Assembly: GCA_017461505.1 (NCBI GenBank) | Contig: JAFTXV010000007.1 | Span: forward strand, 248,001 to 312,000 | Direction of reading: 5' to 3' | DNA from: Paludibacteraceae bacterium | Lineage (GTDB): Bacteria > Bacteroidota > Bacteroidia > Bacteroidales > Paludibacteraceae | DNA: 64,000 nucleotides | Part shown: positions 1 to 9,769 of the stretch, piece after piece | Numbering within the stretch: position 1 is the stretch's first letter | How the letters are laid out: every line of letters begins with the position of its first letter | Position numbers and translations under genes: made by a program | The notes under the pieces: generated by a model | The model's input: the letters and a program-made list of their open reading frames with translations, nothing else | Told to the model about the DNA's origin: nothing | Databases searched by the model: none

Positions 1-595
1 CCGTCCATGCATACCATCCATTATCTATCACACCAGCATTCCACGGAAATTGTATCCACCCAAAATAAAAACAGATTCCCCCGTACAAAACCACCACTAA
101 TACTGCTATAATAGAAGCCAACCAACTGCGCCACGAGAGAGCACGTCTACCCAACAAATACAGCCATATTACCACAATTCCTACCGCAGTTTGCCAAATC
201 AACATGGACACCACACTTATGATTAAGGTAGAGAGAAAACTCTCTTCCACTGCATCTTGGTGATGGCGCCCTACTCCACCTAATATCAATAAAGCAATCC
301 ATATGCTTGCCACCAACACCTGTCCTTGCCAATAAGCATGTAACATAGGCATAGAGGATACTACCAACCAGTACGTAGTTGCAACAAAAAACGAAGGCAG
401 ATTAGTTATATCCAGCCGACTAAATACCATAGCCAATAGAATGGCATTACATATAGTCAAACCACAGGTGATAATAGTAGGTAATAGCGCATCAGTCTGT
501 ATAAACGAATATATCCAAAAACCCAACCCAAGAACAATGCTCAGCACTGTTCTTGGGAGAGTGGATTGAGATATATTTCGTAGGAAATACTTCAA
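1..595 (-). CDS. Multi-pass inner-membrane protein, C-terminus cut by window edge
   Basis: The minus strand is open from a TTG at 595-593 to the left edge, about 198 codons, and the translation is almost entirely hydrophobic. It starts MKYFLRNISQSTLPRTVLSI and shows about six membrane helices with short loops. The TTG directly follows the TAG stop of the M3 peptidase gene in the same frame, so translation is probably coupled. I do not recognise the family, and the C-terminus lies outside the window. Its place at the end of the ileS-AsmA-M3 run suggests an envelope role, which is inference. The start codon is the least certain part. Confidence 0.7.
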   Translation of the reverse strand, partial: MKYFLRNISQSTLPRTVLSIVLGLGFWIYSFIQTDALLPTIITCGLTICNAILLAMVFSRLDITNLPSFFVATTYWLVVSSMPMLHAYWQGQVLVASIWIALLILGGVGRHHQDAVEESFLSTLIISVVSMLIWQTAVGIVVIWLYLLGRRALSWRSWLASIIAVLVVVLYGGICFYFGWIQFPWNAGVIDNGWYAWT

Positions 596-2683
596 CTAAA
601 ATCCTTTCTTTTCCAATAAATGCTTAGGATCTGCTGGTTTACCACGGAACTCTAAATACAACTCTTGAGCATCTCTTGTACCACCTTGCTCCAACAAATG
701 CAAATAGCGCTTTGCCACTTCAGGATTTAAGATATCGCCGGTCTCCACAAATGCAGCAAAAGCATCTGCATCCAACACTGCTGACCAAGTATAACTATAA
801 TAGCCCGCAGCATAACCGGTTGTGAAGATATGATTATAGAAAGTTGAGCGATAACGTGTAATAATCTCCGGAATCATCTGCATATTCTTCATAGAAGCCT
901 CTTCAAAAGCATTTACATCAAACGCATCTGTGGTAGTCATCTTGTGATAATCCATATCCAAGATAGAAGCAGACAACAACTCAGTCATCACAAAGCCCTC
1001 GTTGAAAGTGCTTGCGCGGTTAATCTTCTCTATCAACTCGTCAGGCATCACCTCACCTGTTTGATAGTGGAAGGCATATGTCTTCATGATTTGTGGATGA
1101 TAGCAGTAGTTCTCCATAAACTGTGATGGCAACTCCACAAAGTCACGTGGTGTGTTAGTACCAGCCAACGATTTGTAAGTAGCCTTGGATAGCAAACCAT
1201 GCAACGCATGACCAAACTCATGGAACAATGTCTCTACATCATCCATAGAAAGCAGAGATGGATTGCCTTGAGTTGGCTTATTAAAGTTACCCACATTGAT
1301 GATTACTGGGCGATGATCTACACCATTTGCATCCACATATTGGTTGCATATATTGTTCATCCAAGCGCCTGGACGCTTGCCTGCGCGTGGGAAATAGTCC
1401 GTATAAAGAATACCCACCAAACTTCCATCAGCATAAGTCACCTTAAACACTTCAACTTCAGGGTTATACACAGGCATACCCTCCAGTTTCTCAAAGTTGA
1501 TACCAAACAACTCATGCGCCAATTGGAATGCACCATTGCGTACATTGTTGAGCTCAAAATAAGGTTTCAACTCCTCCTCATTCAAATCATATTTAGCCTC
1601 ACGTAACTTCTCGGTGTAGAACCACCAATCCCATGGTTGCAATTTCTCGCCTGGTAAATCTTCACTCAATAGTTTCTGCAGTTCTGCCGCTTCACGCTTT
1701 GCAGCTTTCAAACTTGGTTCCCAGACCGACTCCAAGAAAGCATCCACAGTCTTTGCATCCTTTGCCATGCAATCTGCCAAGATATAATCTGCAGGATTGG
1801 TATAGCCAAACAATTGTGCTTTCTCCACGCGCAATTGCATCGTCCTCACAATAATATCCTTATTATCATTTTCATTGTCATGATTGCCACGGGTAGTATA
1901 TGCCATAAGCAGTTCCTTACGTAAATCGCGATTCTCACAATATTGTAGTACTGGAGTGAAACTCGTACGTTTTGGGGTAAACAGCCACGCATCTGGACGA
2001 CCTGCTGCTACGGCCTCTTCTTTTGCGGCAGCCTTAGCACTTTCTGGCAAACCCTTCAACTCTGCCTCATCGGTGATAAACAATTGATATGCATTGGTTT
2101 CTGCTACCACATTGCTTCCAAATAGCAACGATAATAAACCCAATTCTTGGTTAATCTCTTTCAATCGTGCTTTCTTTTCTTCAGGCAAGTTAGCACCATT
2201 GTTAGCAAATGACTTAAACGTTTCCGTCAGCAAACGCATTTGCTCATCATTCAAACCCAATGTCTCACGTTGCTCATATACCGCTTTCACACGTTGAAAC
2301 AATGCATCGTTCAAGATGATTCCATCGCTCAACTCTGACAATAGAGGAGTCACTTCCTCTGCAATCTTATTCATCTCATCATTGCCATCTGCCTCCAACA
2401 CGTTGAAGAAGACGCCAACCACCTTATCTAGCAACTCGCCACTACGATCCAATGCCTCAATAGTATTGGCAAACGTAGGAGCCTCAGGGTTATTTACAAT
2501 TGCCTCTATCTCTGCCTTATTTTCTGCAATGGCCTTCTCAAAAGCAGGCATGTAATGTTCAATTTTCACCTTATCAAATGCAGGTACACCATAAGGAGTG
2601 TTTTGCTCAGTGAGCAACGGATTTTGATTGGTACAAGCCATAATTGTACTTAGCACGAAGCTTACTAAAATGATTTTTTTCAT
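596..2683 (-). CDS. M3 family metallo-oligopeptidase, lipoprotein (Dcp/oligopeptidase A type)
   Basis: This 695-residue zinc peptidase should cut short peptides, as peptidyl-dipeptidase Dcp and oligopeptidase A do. The zinc motif HEFGHALHG is near residue 486, followed about 30 residues later by VELPSQFMEN, which holds the third ligand glutamate of the family. The N-terminus MKKIILVSFVLSTIMACTNQ has a lipobox with Cys17, so the enzyme is predicted to be anchored in the envelope with a periplasmic catalytic domain. Full length for M3. Its ATG lies 2 bases after the stop of the AsmA-like gene, so the two are co-transcribed. Dcp versus oligopeptidase A specificity cannot be told from sequence alone. 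Confidence 0.93.
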   Translation of the reverse strand: MKKIILVSFVLSTIMACTNQNPLLTEQNTPYGVPAFDKVKIEHYMPAFEKAIAENKAEIEAIVNNPEAPTFANTIEALDRSGELLDKVVGVFFNVLEADGNDEMNKIAEEVTPLLSELSDGIILNDALFQRVKAVYEQRETLGLNDEQMRLLTETFKSFANNGANLPEEKKARLKEINQELGLLSLLFGSNVVAETNAYQLFITDEAELKGLPESAKAAAKEEAVAAGRPDAWLFTPKRTSFTPVLQYCENRDLRKELLMAYTTRGNHDNENDNKDIIVRTMQLRVEKAQLFGYTNPADYILADCMAKDAKTVDAFLESVWEPSLKAAKREAAELQKLLSEDLPGEKLQPWDWWFYTEKLREAKYDLNEEELKPYFELNNVRNGAFQLAHELFGINFEKLEGMPVYNPEVEVFKVTYADGSLVGILYTDYFPRAGKRPGAWMNNICNQYVDANGVDHRPVIINVGNFNKPTQGNPSLLSMDDVETLFHEFGHALHGLLSKATYKSLAGTNTPRDFVELPSQFMENYCYHPQIMKTYAFHYQTGEVMPDELIEKINRASTFNEGFVMTELLSASILDMDYHKMTTTDAFDVNAFEEASMKNMQMIPEIITRYRSTFYNHIFTTGYAAGYYSYTWSAVLDADAFAAFVETGDILNPEVAKRYLHLLEQGGTRDAQELYLEFRGKPADPKHLLEKKGF

Positions 2684-2685
2684 AC

Positions 2686-5600
2686 TTATTCTATTTTTAC
2701 ATTTTTACGCATTGATTCTCGTATAATCATCCTCAATTGGGAAGTCTCTTGCGATACTTTATTTTGGAATATAGGACGGAAATCCTTAGCATATTTACAT
2801 TTGGTCAGTTTAATATCCAAATCATCAATACTTCCCGATACATTGACTCCTAAATAAATAGGCGATAACACATTCACATCATAGTTAAAGGTCATATCCA
2901 AGTTATGACGTCCGCCCAATGCTATCATATAATTATCCATTGACACACACAACGGATACACATCTATTTCCTTTTTATATACCGTTATCTCCGCAGCAAG
3001 GCTATCTACCTTATTTTCTGTCTTTTTATTAAATAGCAGTTTCTTGGAAATCATACTAAATGTCTCGCTATCCATCACCACCAAATCTTTACCCACTAAG
3101 CTGCACGCACCGCGCAAGGTAGATGGTTTTATCTCATACTGAGAATTAGTATAGGTCTCCGCTGCTAGATGGAATTCCGCACTACCCTTAAACGATTTCA
3201 ACATCGGCACAATCGTATCCAATTGGGGCAACATACGTACCAATTCTTCTATGTGGATATCCACCATATGATAATCCATACCCACATAGATATGATTTCT
3301 GCGTGGCGTGCGGTACATCGCAGTCAACTGTAATTTGGCTGCATTACAAACAAAACCCATCTCTTCGAGCACCAGTATTCCATCTTTTACATATAATTTT
3401 CCTTTCAAATTCCTAAGGTTCTCCGCAAACACGGATGCCTCGTTAATGTGCGTATTCAATACCATATCTACATGCAGTGGCACCAAGAAGGGCTCTCTCT
3501 CCGCATCCGTTGTCTCTGCACTATCGCCTTCTGAGCTTTCTGTAAGCGAAACACTATTCTCTACGCTTTCCTCCTCGCTACCACTCTCCGCCGAGAATAG
3601 AGCCATCAACTCGTTCACATCAGTATAATCCGACACAAAATTCAATTCACCCTGCAAATCACCCTTCTTTCGTAGCCATGCACCAATATTGCGTACATCA
3701 CCCGACAATGCGAAGTCCGAATTTCCTAATTGCAACTGAGATTGTTCGATATGAAACTCCCTATTGGAGTATGCAAAATCTATCTGAGGTATCACCACTG
3801 TCGGCTTAATCATAGGCAGTTGTACCAGACCATTTTCCAGCACTACTTCCAATCGAGGATTCCAACGCAGCAATACATTATCTGCCTTCTCGTTGTACCG
3901 CGCCACCGCGCGCATAGTTACATTGGCTGTCTGTACTTGCAATGCTGTATCCATCTTTGCTGCTAGAGCATCAGTATGAATAGCTGCTTCCAATCGAGGA
4001 ATTGCCTTATTACGTTTGCTTGGTGAAAGATTGGCCTCTAACGTAGAGGCTTTCATCGCAGCAAAGATAGTACCATAGTTTGCTTCCACCGAACTATAAG
4101 CCAACTGAGCAGCTATCGTTGGGATAGCCGATGTATCCTTAGTATTATAAGCAACTGTAGTTTTTAACTGAGGTGTTGTTACATACGCCGAAATAGTATC
4201 CATATCCACTGCCAACGCTTCTGTGGATTGCATATCCAATTGTGCGTAGAACATCGTATCCGCAAGCACATCACTCACCTCCACATGCCACTCGCTCGCC
4301 CCCATGGTAGCCGTAATCTGCTCTTTTTGTGCAAACTCTAGACCCGATAACGACACTCGCACATCCGCCCAATTCATCTCCTCTGCCGAAGGTGTTGTAT
4401 TCGGGAGTTCAGCACGTAAACGCACCAATGCAGAGTTTGCATGCATGTCGCCCATCTCATAAGCAAAGTCTTGCCACTGCAAATCTGCTTTTACCTTCGA
4501 GTCGTCCAACTGTAATGCTAGCAGTTCGTCCATGCTCGACTTCACGTCCAAGCGTCCCTTCACACGACCATTCAGCTGCATATTATCCGGCAAGAAGTAC
4601 GCCATATCAGGCACATAGACATTCACTCCCAGCTGTACGTCCATCTGCATATCTGTTAGCACCTGATCCATACGTCCTCGCAACTCAACAGATGAACTTT
4701 TACTCTTTGCTGCCAAACGATGCAACACCACGTTGCTGTTGTTTACTTCGTTTAAATCCACGTGTACATCCGCCTCTACATTCACATCACGCAGAGCATA
4801 AGGTATCGCCGCATATATGCCCTTACCTTCTGACAACACTACCGTCGCATCCACCAATGGCATTTGTTCTTGGCTATATACTCCTGATATATCAGCATTC
4901 AGCGATAGCAATCCGTCCACCTCTATTTCTTGCAAAGAGGCAGTAACAGTGGCAGGGAGTAACGCCAACAATGGGGCTATCTGCCAGTCTTCCATCTGTA
5001 CATGCAACTGCATACTCATCGAGTCTGCAACACTCACAATACCATCTACTTTCAACCGATAGTCATTCACCTGCAACCAAGCCTGCTGCAAATCTACCGA
5101 ACGCAATTCAGTATCTATCGACAATGGCAAACGAGCACCTACTGACAAATGATTGGCATACATCTCCTCACCCACTTTTGCACAAACGTCCGAAGAAGAC
5201 AATAACAACATCATATCTTCCCAACCATTCATATGTGCTTGAATACTAGTATTGTACAATGCAGCCTCTATGCTATCACGCCTATCATCCAACAACAACT
5301 TCTTAGCTGTCAATTGCAATGCGCCCACCGTGATTCGGTCAAATGGCAACACAAATCCCGTCGTATCCGCCGCCATAGTATCCTCTGCCAATGCCAACAC
5401 TTCTATATTGCTGATACTATCCGACAAATACACATACCCTTCAACATTACTGAGTGTCAACTGACGAACATTCAAGTGTCTATCTTTCCACAATGACATC
5501 ACATCTACTGTGGCTACCACTTGCGGCGCAAACAATATAGTATCTGCTTTCGCGCCTTCACACGCATTTATCAAACACAACGTGTCTGCACGCAAACCAA

Positions 5601-5802
5601 ACTCTGGAAAAGTAGAGAAAAATGTCAGCTCCACTTCACCTATCTCATACTCACAGGTAATCATTTTATCTGCCACCTGACGAACAATAGGAGTCAAGCG
5701 CGATGGGGTAAACACCATCCACACTACGACGCTCACCACCACAAGCACAAAGCCTATCAGTGCTCCCAGCGAGATACCGACTATTTTCCAAAACTTTTTC
5801 AT
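2686..5802 (-). CDS. AsmA-like envelope protein
   Basis: This 1038-residue protein starts with MKKFWKIVGISLGALIGFVL, a single N-terminal membrane anchor, followed by a long beta-rich region of the AsmA/YhdP type. The C-terminal third (roughly 780-1010) has the AsmA_2-like pattern, including LRGACSLVGKDLVVMDSETF and a final amphipathic tail. AsmA-like proteins are thought to form periplasmic bridges for phospholipid transport to the outer membrane; this role is family knowledge, not shown here. An acidic Ser/Glu-rich linker lies near residue 740-770. It follows the small lipoprotein gene by 6 bases and precedes the M3 gene by 2, in one operon led by ileS. Confidence 0.85.
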   Translation of the reverse strand: MKKFWKIVGISLGALIGFVLVVVSVVVWMVFTPSRLTPIVRQVADKMITCEYEIGEVELTFFSTFPEFGLRADTLCLINACEGAKADTILFAPQVVATVDVMSLWKDRHLNVRQLTLSNVEGYVYLSDSISNIEVLALAEDTMAADTTGFVLPFDRITVGALQLTAKKLLLDDRRDSIEAALYNTSIQAHMNGWEDMMLLLSSSDVCAKVGEEMYANHLSVGARLPLSIDTELRSVDLQQAWLQVNDYRLKVDGIVSVADSMSMQLHVQMEDWQIAPLLALLPATVTASLQEIEVDGLLSLNADISGVYSQEQMPLVDATVVLSEGKGIYAAIPYALRDVNVEADVHVDLNEVNNSNVVLHRLAAKSKSSSVELRGRMDQVLTDMQMDVQLGVNVYVPDMAYFLPDNMQLNGRVKGRLDVKSSMDELLALQLDDSKVKADLQWQDFAYEMGDMHANSALVRLRAELPNTTPSAEEMNWADVRVSLSGLEFAQKEQITATMGASEWHVEVSDVLADTMFYAQLDMQSTEALAVDMDTISAYVTTPQLKTTVAYNTKDTSAIPTIAAQLAYSSVEANYGTIFAAMKASTLEANLSPSKRNKAIPRLEAAIHTDALAAKMDTALQVQTANVTMRAVARYNEKADNVLLRWNPRLEVVLENGLVQLPMIKPTVVIPQIDFAYSNREFHIEQSQLQLGNSDFALSGDVRNIGAWLRKKGDLQGELNFVSDYTDVNELMALFSAESGSEEESVENSVSLTESSEGDSAETTDAEREPFLVPLHVDMVLNTHINEASVFAENLRNLKGKLYVKDGILVLEEMGFVCNAAKLQLTAMYRTPRRNHIYVGMDYHMVDIHIEELVRMLPQLDTIVPMLKSFKGSAEFHLAAETYTNSQYEIKPSTLRGACSLVGKDLVVMDSETFSMISKKLLFNKKTENKVDSLAAEITVYKKEIDVYPLCVSMDNYMIALGGRHNLDMTFNYDVNVLSPIYLGVNVSGSIDDLDIKLTKCKYAKDFRPIFQNKVSQETSQLRMIIRESMRKNVKIE

Positions 5803-5808
5803 AACTAT

Positions 5809-6231
5809 TTAGTCTAATAACGTAACCATCTTCGCAAAACGATAAGTTGTCTTGTATTCATCGCGATACTCTAATTCAGTATCGGTCAATTTCTGTACGA
5901 CATACACTTTTGGCTCTTCTGCGCCACCGTTGTCCATGAGGTGAATTTCAGTGAGGTCGCTTTTCACGAGTTTGTATTTGAACCAACCGTTGCCATAGGG
6001 TAAGAGATCCTCCTCATGGACATCATCATCATCCCACTCGCGACCATACTTGTATTCGCCAGTCTCATCAGCCTCGCTAGTGAAGCGAACATATGCTTCC
6101 GTACCTTCCTCTTTCCACAAACCCAATAAATCTGCCTCTACAAAACTCGGCTCATTGCTTGGGCCAAAACACGAGGTCATCACCACGGCTACCAAAACTA
6201 GTATTCCTAATACTAAACTATTCTTTTTCAT
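5809..6231 (-). CDS. Small lipoprotein of unknown function
   Basis: This 140-residue protein starts MKKNSLVLGILVLVAVVMTS and has a lipobox ending in Cys21 (VVMTSC), so it should be a lipoprotein. The mature part has a lipocalin-like pattern of short strands (LLGLWKEEGTEAYVRF, WFKYKLVKSDLTEIHLM) but I cannot name a family. I start it at the ATG at 6231-6229, which is 4 bases past the ileS stop. A longer reading from a TTG at 6249 would overlap ileS and put a charged MKKHKC stretch in front of a complete signal peptide. It sits between ileS and the AsmA-like gene in the same operon. Confidence 0.8.
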   Translation of the reverse strand: MKKNSLVLGILVLVAVVMTSCFGPSNEPSFVEADLLGLWKEEGTEAYVRFTSEADETGEYKYGREWDDDDVHEEDLLPYGNGWFKYKLVKSDLTEIHLMDNGGAEEPKVYVVQKLTDTELEYRDEYKTTYRFAKMVTLLD

Positions 6232-6235
6232 ACAC

Positions 6236-9200
6236 TTATGCTTTTTCAATTACACACATCACATTATATCCATCCATTTCAATGGCTGCACCATTAGCCA
6301 GATTATCCACCAATACCAATGAAGTCGCCAGCACCTGCGAAGCAATATACTCGTTGCAGTTTGTAACCGCAGCAGCAATCTCCTCGCGGTTCTCCAATTG
6401 CACGGCAATGCGGTCGGTAATCTCCAAACCAGAGGACTTACGAAGGTTCTGAATACGATTGATCAACTCACGAGCAATACCTTCCTCAATCAATGCAGCT
6501 GTCAATTCAATATCCAGAGCGATAGTAATCACACCATTATTGGCTACCAACCAACCTGGCATATCCTCAGTGATGATATCCACATCCTCGGCCACCAAGG
6601 CATAATCGCACAAGGTGAATGTACCTGCTGCCTCAAACGCAGCAATATCCTCTTGGCTCATTTGGGCAATAGCAGCAGCCAATTGTTTCATCATACCACC
6701 CACTTTCTTACCCAACACCTTGAAGTTTGGTTTGATCTTCTTAACAAGCTTAATCTCCGAATCCTCAGCACGTACAATCACCATCTCCTTAACATTCACC
6801 TCACTCTTGATAAGGTCTTCTACGCGAAGTAATGCCTCCAATGTCTCTTGGTCTGGTGCAGGGATAACGGCTTTCTGTAGTGGTTGGCGCACGTTCTTCT
6901 CAGCACGCTTACGCAGACTCAAAATCATAGAAGTGGCTTGTTGTGCAAGCGACATACTGCGCTCCAACTCCAAGTTAATCATCGCTTCGTCAGCTACTGG
7001 CCATGTGCTCAAATGCACGGTTTCATCGGTCAAATCGCGATATAAACGATCCGCATAGAATGGAGCATTGGGTGCCATCAACTGTGCCACCGTCTTGAGG
7101 CAGGTATAGAGAGTATAGTATGCCGCTTGCTTGTCAGCATCCATCTCGCCACCCCAGAAACGCTTGCGGTTCAAGCGAACATACCAGTTGCTCAAGTCAT
7201 CTTGCACAAAGTCCGACACCGCACGACCTGCCTTCGTTGGCTCGTATGCCTCATAGGCTGCAGTCACCTCTTTAACGAGCGAATTGAGCTTGCTCAGAAT
7301 CCACTTGTCAATCTCGGATTCGGGAGTCGCGAGTCGCGAATCAGGATTCCAACCATCCACGTTGGCATATAGTGCAAAGAATCCATAGGTATTATACAAT
7401 GTACCGAAGAACTTACGGCGAATCTCATCCACACCTTCTGGGTCGAACTTCAGGTTCTCCCATGGGCTGGAGTTGGTCAACATATACCAGCGCACCGCGT
7501 CTGCTCCGTATTTATCCAACGCACCGAATGGATCAACGGCATTACCCAGACGTTTAGACATCTTGTTGCCGTTCTTATCCAATACCAATCCGTTGCTAAT
7601 CACATTCTTATAAGCCACGCTGCCCTCAATCATCGTATGGATTGCGTGCAAGGTAAAGAACCATCCTCGTGTCTGATCCACACCCTCAGAGATAAAGTCC
7701 GCTGTACGTGGAGCATCTTGATTCTCAAATGGATAGTGGTTTTGAGCGTATGGCATAGCACCCGAGTCAAACCATACGTCTATCAAGTCCAACTCACGCT
7801 TCATTGGCTTGCCGCTTGGTGAGCAGAGCACGATATAATCCACATATGGACGATGCAAATCAATCACACTTGGGTCGTAGTTCTCTTTTGAATAGTCACC
7901 TACCACGTGCTTTGGCCATGGATTCTCAGTCATAAAGCCCGCCTTAATAGACTTCTCAATTTCCTCCATCAACTCGGCGATGCTACCAATGCAAATCTCC
8001 TCTTGTCCGTCTTCGGTACGCCAAATTGGCAACGGAGTACCCCAATAGCGCGAACGGGAGAGGTTCCAGTCGTTCAAGTTCTCCAACCACTTTCCAAAGC
8101 GACCAGTACCTGTGCTCTCTGGTTGCCAATTGATGGTCTCATTGAGTGCCATCATCTCCTCGCGTGCTTGGGTTGAACGAATAAACCATGAGTCAAGTGG
8201 GTAGTACAATACAGGTTTATCGGTACGCCAGCAGTGTGGGTAATTGTGCACATGCTTCTCAATACGGAACGCTTTGTTCTCGCCTTTCAACCAGATACAG
8301 ATACTCACATCCAAAGTCTCGTCTTTCTCCGTCAAGTTCGCGTCATAGGCATTCTTCACATAACGTCCAGCCCATGGCTCGTATGCCGCTACATCCACTT
8401 GATTCTTCACAAAATCCTCGTCTAAATCGGCAATATTGAAGAATTTACCCGTCATATCCACCATAGGGCGTTGCTCACCTTTCTTGGTAATGAACACCAT
8501 ACCAGGCACACCCGCCTTCTTCGCCACAAACGCATCGTCTGCACCAAAAGTAGGAGCGATATGCACAATACCTGTACCATCCTCGGTAGTTACATAGTCA
8601 CCCAAGATAATCTTAAACGCGCCCTCTCCGGGGTTAGCCCATGGGATCAATTGCTCGTATTGCACACCCTCAAGATCGGTACCTTTACCGCGCCAAAGCA
8701 CCTCAGGCTCCTCACCCAATTCCTTGGCATATGCAGCCAAACGTGCCTCCGCGAGCAAGTAATATGCCTCAATCTTGGTATATGGATTCTCACCCTTCAC
8801 GATCACATAGTCAATCTTTGGGCCTACGCACAACGCCGTATTGCTTGGCAATGTCCAAGGCGTAGTCGTCCATGCGAGAGCATAGAGAGGAGCTTCCTCG
8901 CCTAATAACCTCATCGCCTTATCGCCTAATAGCCTAAACTGCGCCGTACACGTCGTGTCCTTCACATCGCGATAGCAACCGGGTTGGTTCAACTCGTGCG
9001 ACGACAAACCCGTACCTGCAGCTGGCGAATAAGGCTGAATGGTGTAGCCTTTGTACAAATACCCCTTCTTGTACAACTCCTTCAGCAACCACCATAAGGT
9101 CTCAATAAACTTATTATCATAAGTGATATACGGATTCTCCAAATCCACCCAATAACCCATTTGCTTGGTCAAGTTTGTCCACTCTTGGGTGTATTTCATC

Positions 9201-9574
9201 ACCTCACGACGGCACGCAGCGTTGTACTCATCCACGCTAATCTTCTTGCCGATATCCTCTTTGGTGATACCTAGCAATTTCTCCACACCCAACTCTACAG
9301 GTAAACCGTGAGTATCCCAACCTGCTTTGCGCTTCACTTGATAACCTTGCATGGTTTTGAAACGGCAGAATGTATCTTTGATTGTACGAGCCATCACGTG
9401 GTGAATACCCGGCATACCATTTGCAGAAGGAGGACCTTCAAAGAATAAGAACGAAGGATTACCTTCGCGTGTTTCGATACTCTTGTGAAACAAGTCTTCC
9501 TTCTCCCATTGCTCAAGGATCTCCTTGCTCACCGATGCCAAATTCAGTTGTTTGTACTCGTTAAAATGTTTCAT
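6236..9574 (-). CDS. ileS: Isoleucyl-tRNA synthetase, type 2, with GIHH signature
   Basis: This enzyme charges tRNA-Ile with isoleucine in the cytoplasm. At 1112 residues it has the length and sequence style of eukaryote-like IleRS2. The Rossmann catalytic core begins GPPSANGMPGIHHVM (from about residue 47), the KMSKR loop is near 670-674, and the editing domain and anticodon-binding domain follow in the usual order. The canonical HIGH tetrapeptide is replaced by GIHH at residues 56-59. Two short tandem arrays lie in variable loops of the coding region (7315-7349 and 8899-8938). It has its own promoter at 9650-9683 and leads the operon down to the left edge. Confidence 0.98.
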   Translation of the reverse strand: MKHFNEYKQLNLASVSKEILEQWEKEDLFHKSIETREGNPSFLFFEGPPSANGMPGIHHVMARTIKDTFCRFKTMQGYQVKRKAGWDTHGLPVELGVEKLLGITKEDIGKKISVDEYNAACRREVMKYTQEWTNLTKQMGYWVDLENPYITYDNKFIETLWWLLKELYKKGYLYKGYTIQPYSPAAGTGLSSHELNQPGCYRDVKDTTCTAQFRLLGDKAMRLLGEEAPLYALAWTTTPWTLPSNTALCVGPKIDYVIVKGENPYTKIEAYYLLAEARLAAYAKELGEEPEVLWRGKGTDLEGVQYEQLIPWANPGEGAFKIILGDYVTTEDGTGIVHIAPTFGADDAFVAKKAGVPGMVFITKKGEQRPMVDMTGKFFNIADLDEDFVKNQVDVAAYEPWAGRYVKNAYDANLTEKDETLDVSICIWLKGENKAFRIEKHVHNYPHCWRTDKPVLYYPLDSWFIRSTQAREEMMALNETINWQPESTGTGRFGKWLENLNDWNLSRSRYWGTPLPIWRTEDGQEEICIGSIAELMEEIEKSIKAGFMTENPWPKHVVGDYSKENYDPSVIDLHRPYVDYIVLCSPSGKPMKRELDLIDVWFDSGAMPYAQNHYPFENQDAPRTADFISEGVDQTRGWFFTLHAIHTMIEGSVAYKNVISNGLVLDKNGNKMSKRLGNAVDPFGALDKYGADAVRWYMLTNSSPWENLKFDPEGVDEIRRKFFGTLYNTYGFFALYANVDGWNPDSRLATPESEIDKWILSKLNSLVKEVTAAYEAYEPTKAGRAVSDFVQDDLSNWYVRLNRKRFWGGEMDADKQAAYYTLYTCLKTVAQLMAPNAPFYADRLYRDLTDETVHLSTWPVADEAMINLELERSMSLAQQATSMILSLRKRAEKNVRQPLQKAVIPAPDQETLEALLRVEDLIKSEVNVKEMVIVRAEDSEIKLVKKIKPNFKVLGKKVGGMMKQLAAAIAQMSQEDIAAFEAAGTFTLCDYALVAEDVDIITEDMPGWLVANNGVITIALDIELTAALIEEGIARELINRIQNLRKSSGLEITDRIAVQLENREEIAAAVTNCNEYIASQVLATSLVLVDNLANGAAIEMDGYNVMCVIEKA
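7315..7349. repeat. Five 7-bp degenerate repeats inside ileS
   Basis: Units CGGATTC, GGGAGTC, GCGAGTC, GCGAATC, AGGATTC follow each other with no gap; the final TC recurs exactly every 7 bases. They encode a loop around NPDSRLATPESEID between the catalytic core and the C-terminal domain. Related units occur at 56197-56224 and 21434-21454. Confidence 0.85.
8899..8938. repeat. Five 8-bp degenerate repeats inside ileS
   Basis: Units CGCCTAAT, AACCTCAT, CGCCTTAT, CGCCTAAT, AGCCTAAA; CCT recurs at 8901, 8909, 8917, 8925 and 8933, exactly every 8 bases. They encode a segment around FRLLGDKAMRLLGEEAP just before the LAWTTTPWTLP motif of the editing domain. The 15-mer ATCGCCTTATCGCCT is shared with the GH20 gene near 49862. 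Confidence 0.85.
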
Positions 9575-9649
9575 ATTGCTTTTTATAATTATTTTTCCTC
9601 AGTCTTCCTTTGTTTTTGCCACCGCGCAAACACGCACACAAATAGCGGT

Positions 9650-9683
9650 GCAAAGGTAGTTATTTTTTTACACATACGCAAAT
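9650..9683 (-). promoter_or_regulatory. Promoter of ileS operon
   Basis: On the minus strand TTTGCG (-33) is followed after about 20 bases by TACCTTTGC (-7), the Bacteroidetes sigma-A-type promoter. The leader to the ileS ATG is about 70 bases. Confidence 0.85.
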
Positions 9684-9726
9684 TTTATCGATAATTTTCA
9701 AAAATCACATAAAAATTTTATTTTTA

Positions 9727-9758
9727 TTTGCTTATCTCAAAAAAATATCGTACCTTTG
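9727..9758 (+). promoter_or_regulatory. Promoter of the 9870 gene
   Basis: TTTG at 9727-9730 and TACCTTTG at 9751-9758 with 20 bases between them. The transcript would begin just before the 11-bp array, so the array forms most of its leader. Confidence 0.85.
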
Positions 9759-9769
9759 CAGAGTCTTAC

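Noticed and set aside
147-332. A 61-codon minus-strand reading frame near the left edge
   Set aside because: It lies in another frame of the longer hydrophobic gene that runs off the edge, and its translation has no protein-like pattern.
6232-6249. TTG start at 6249 for the small lipoprotein
   Set aside because: It overlaps ileS and adds a charged stretch before a complete signal peptide; the ATG at 6231 has normal spacing.
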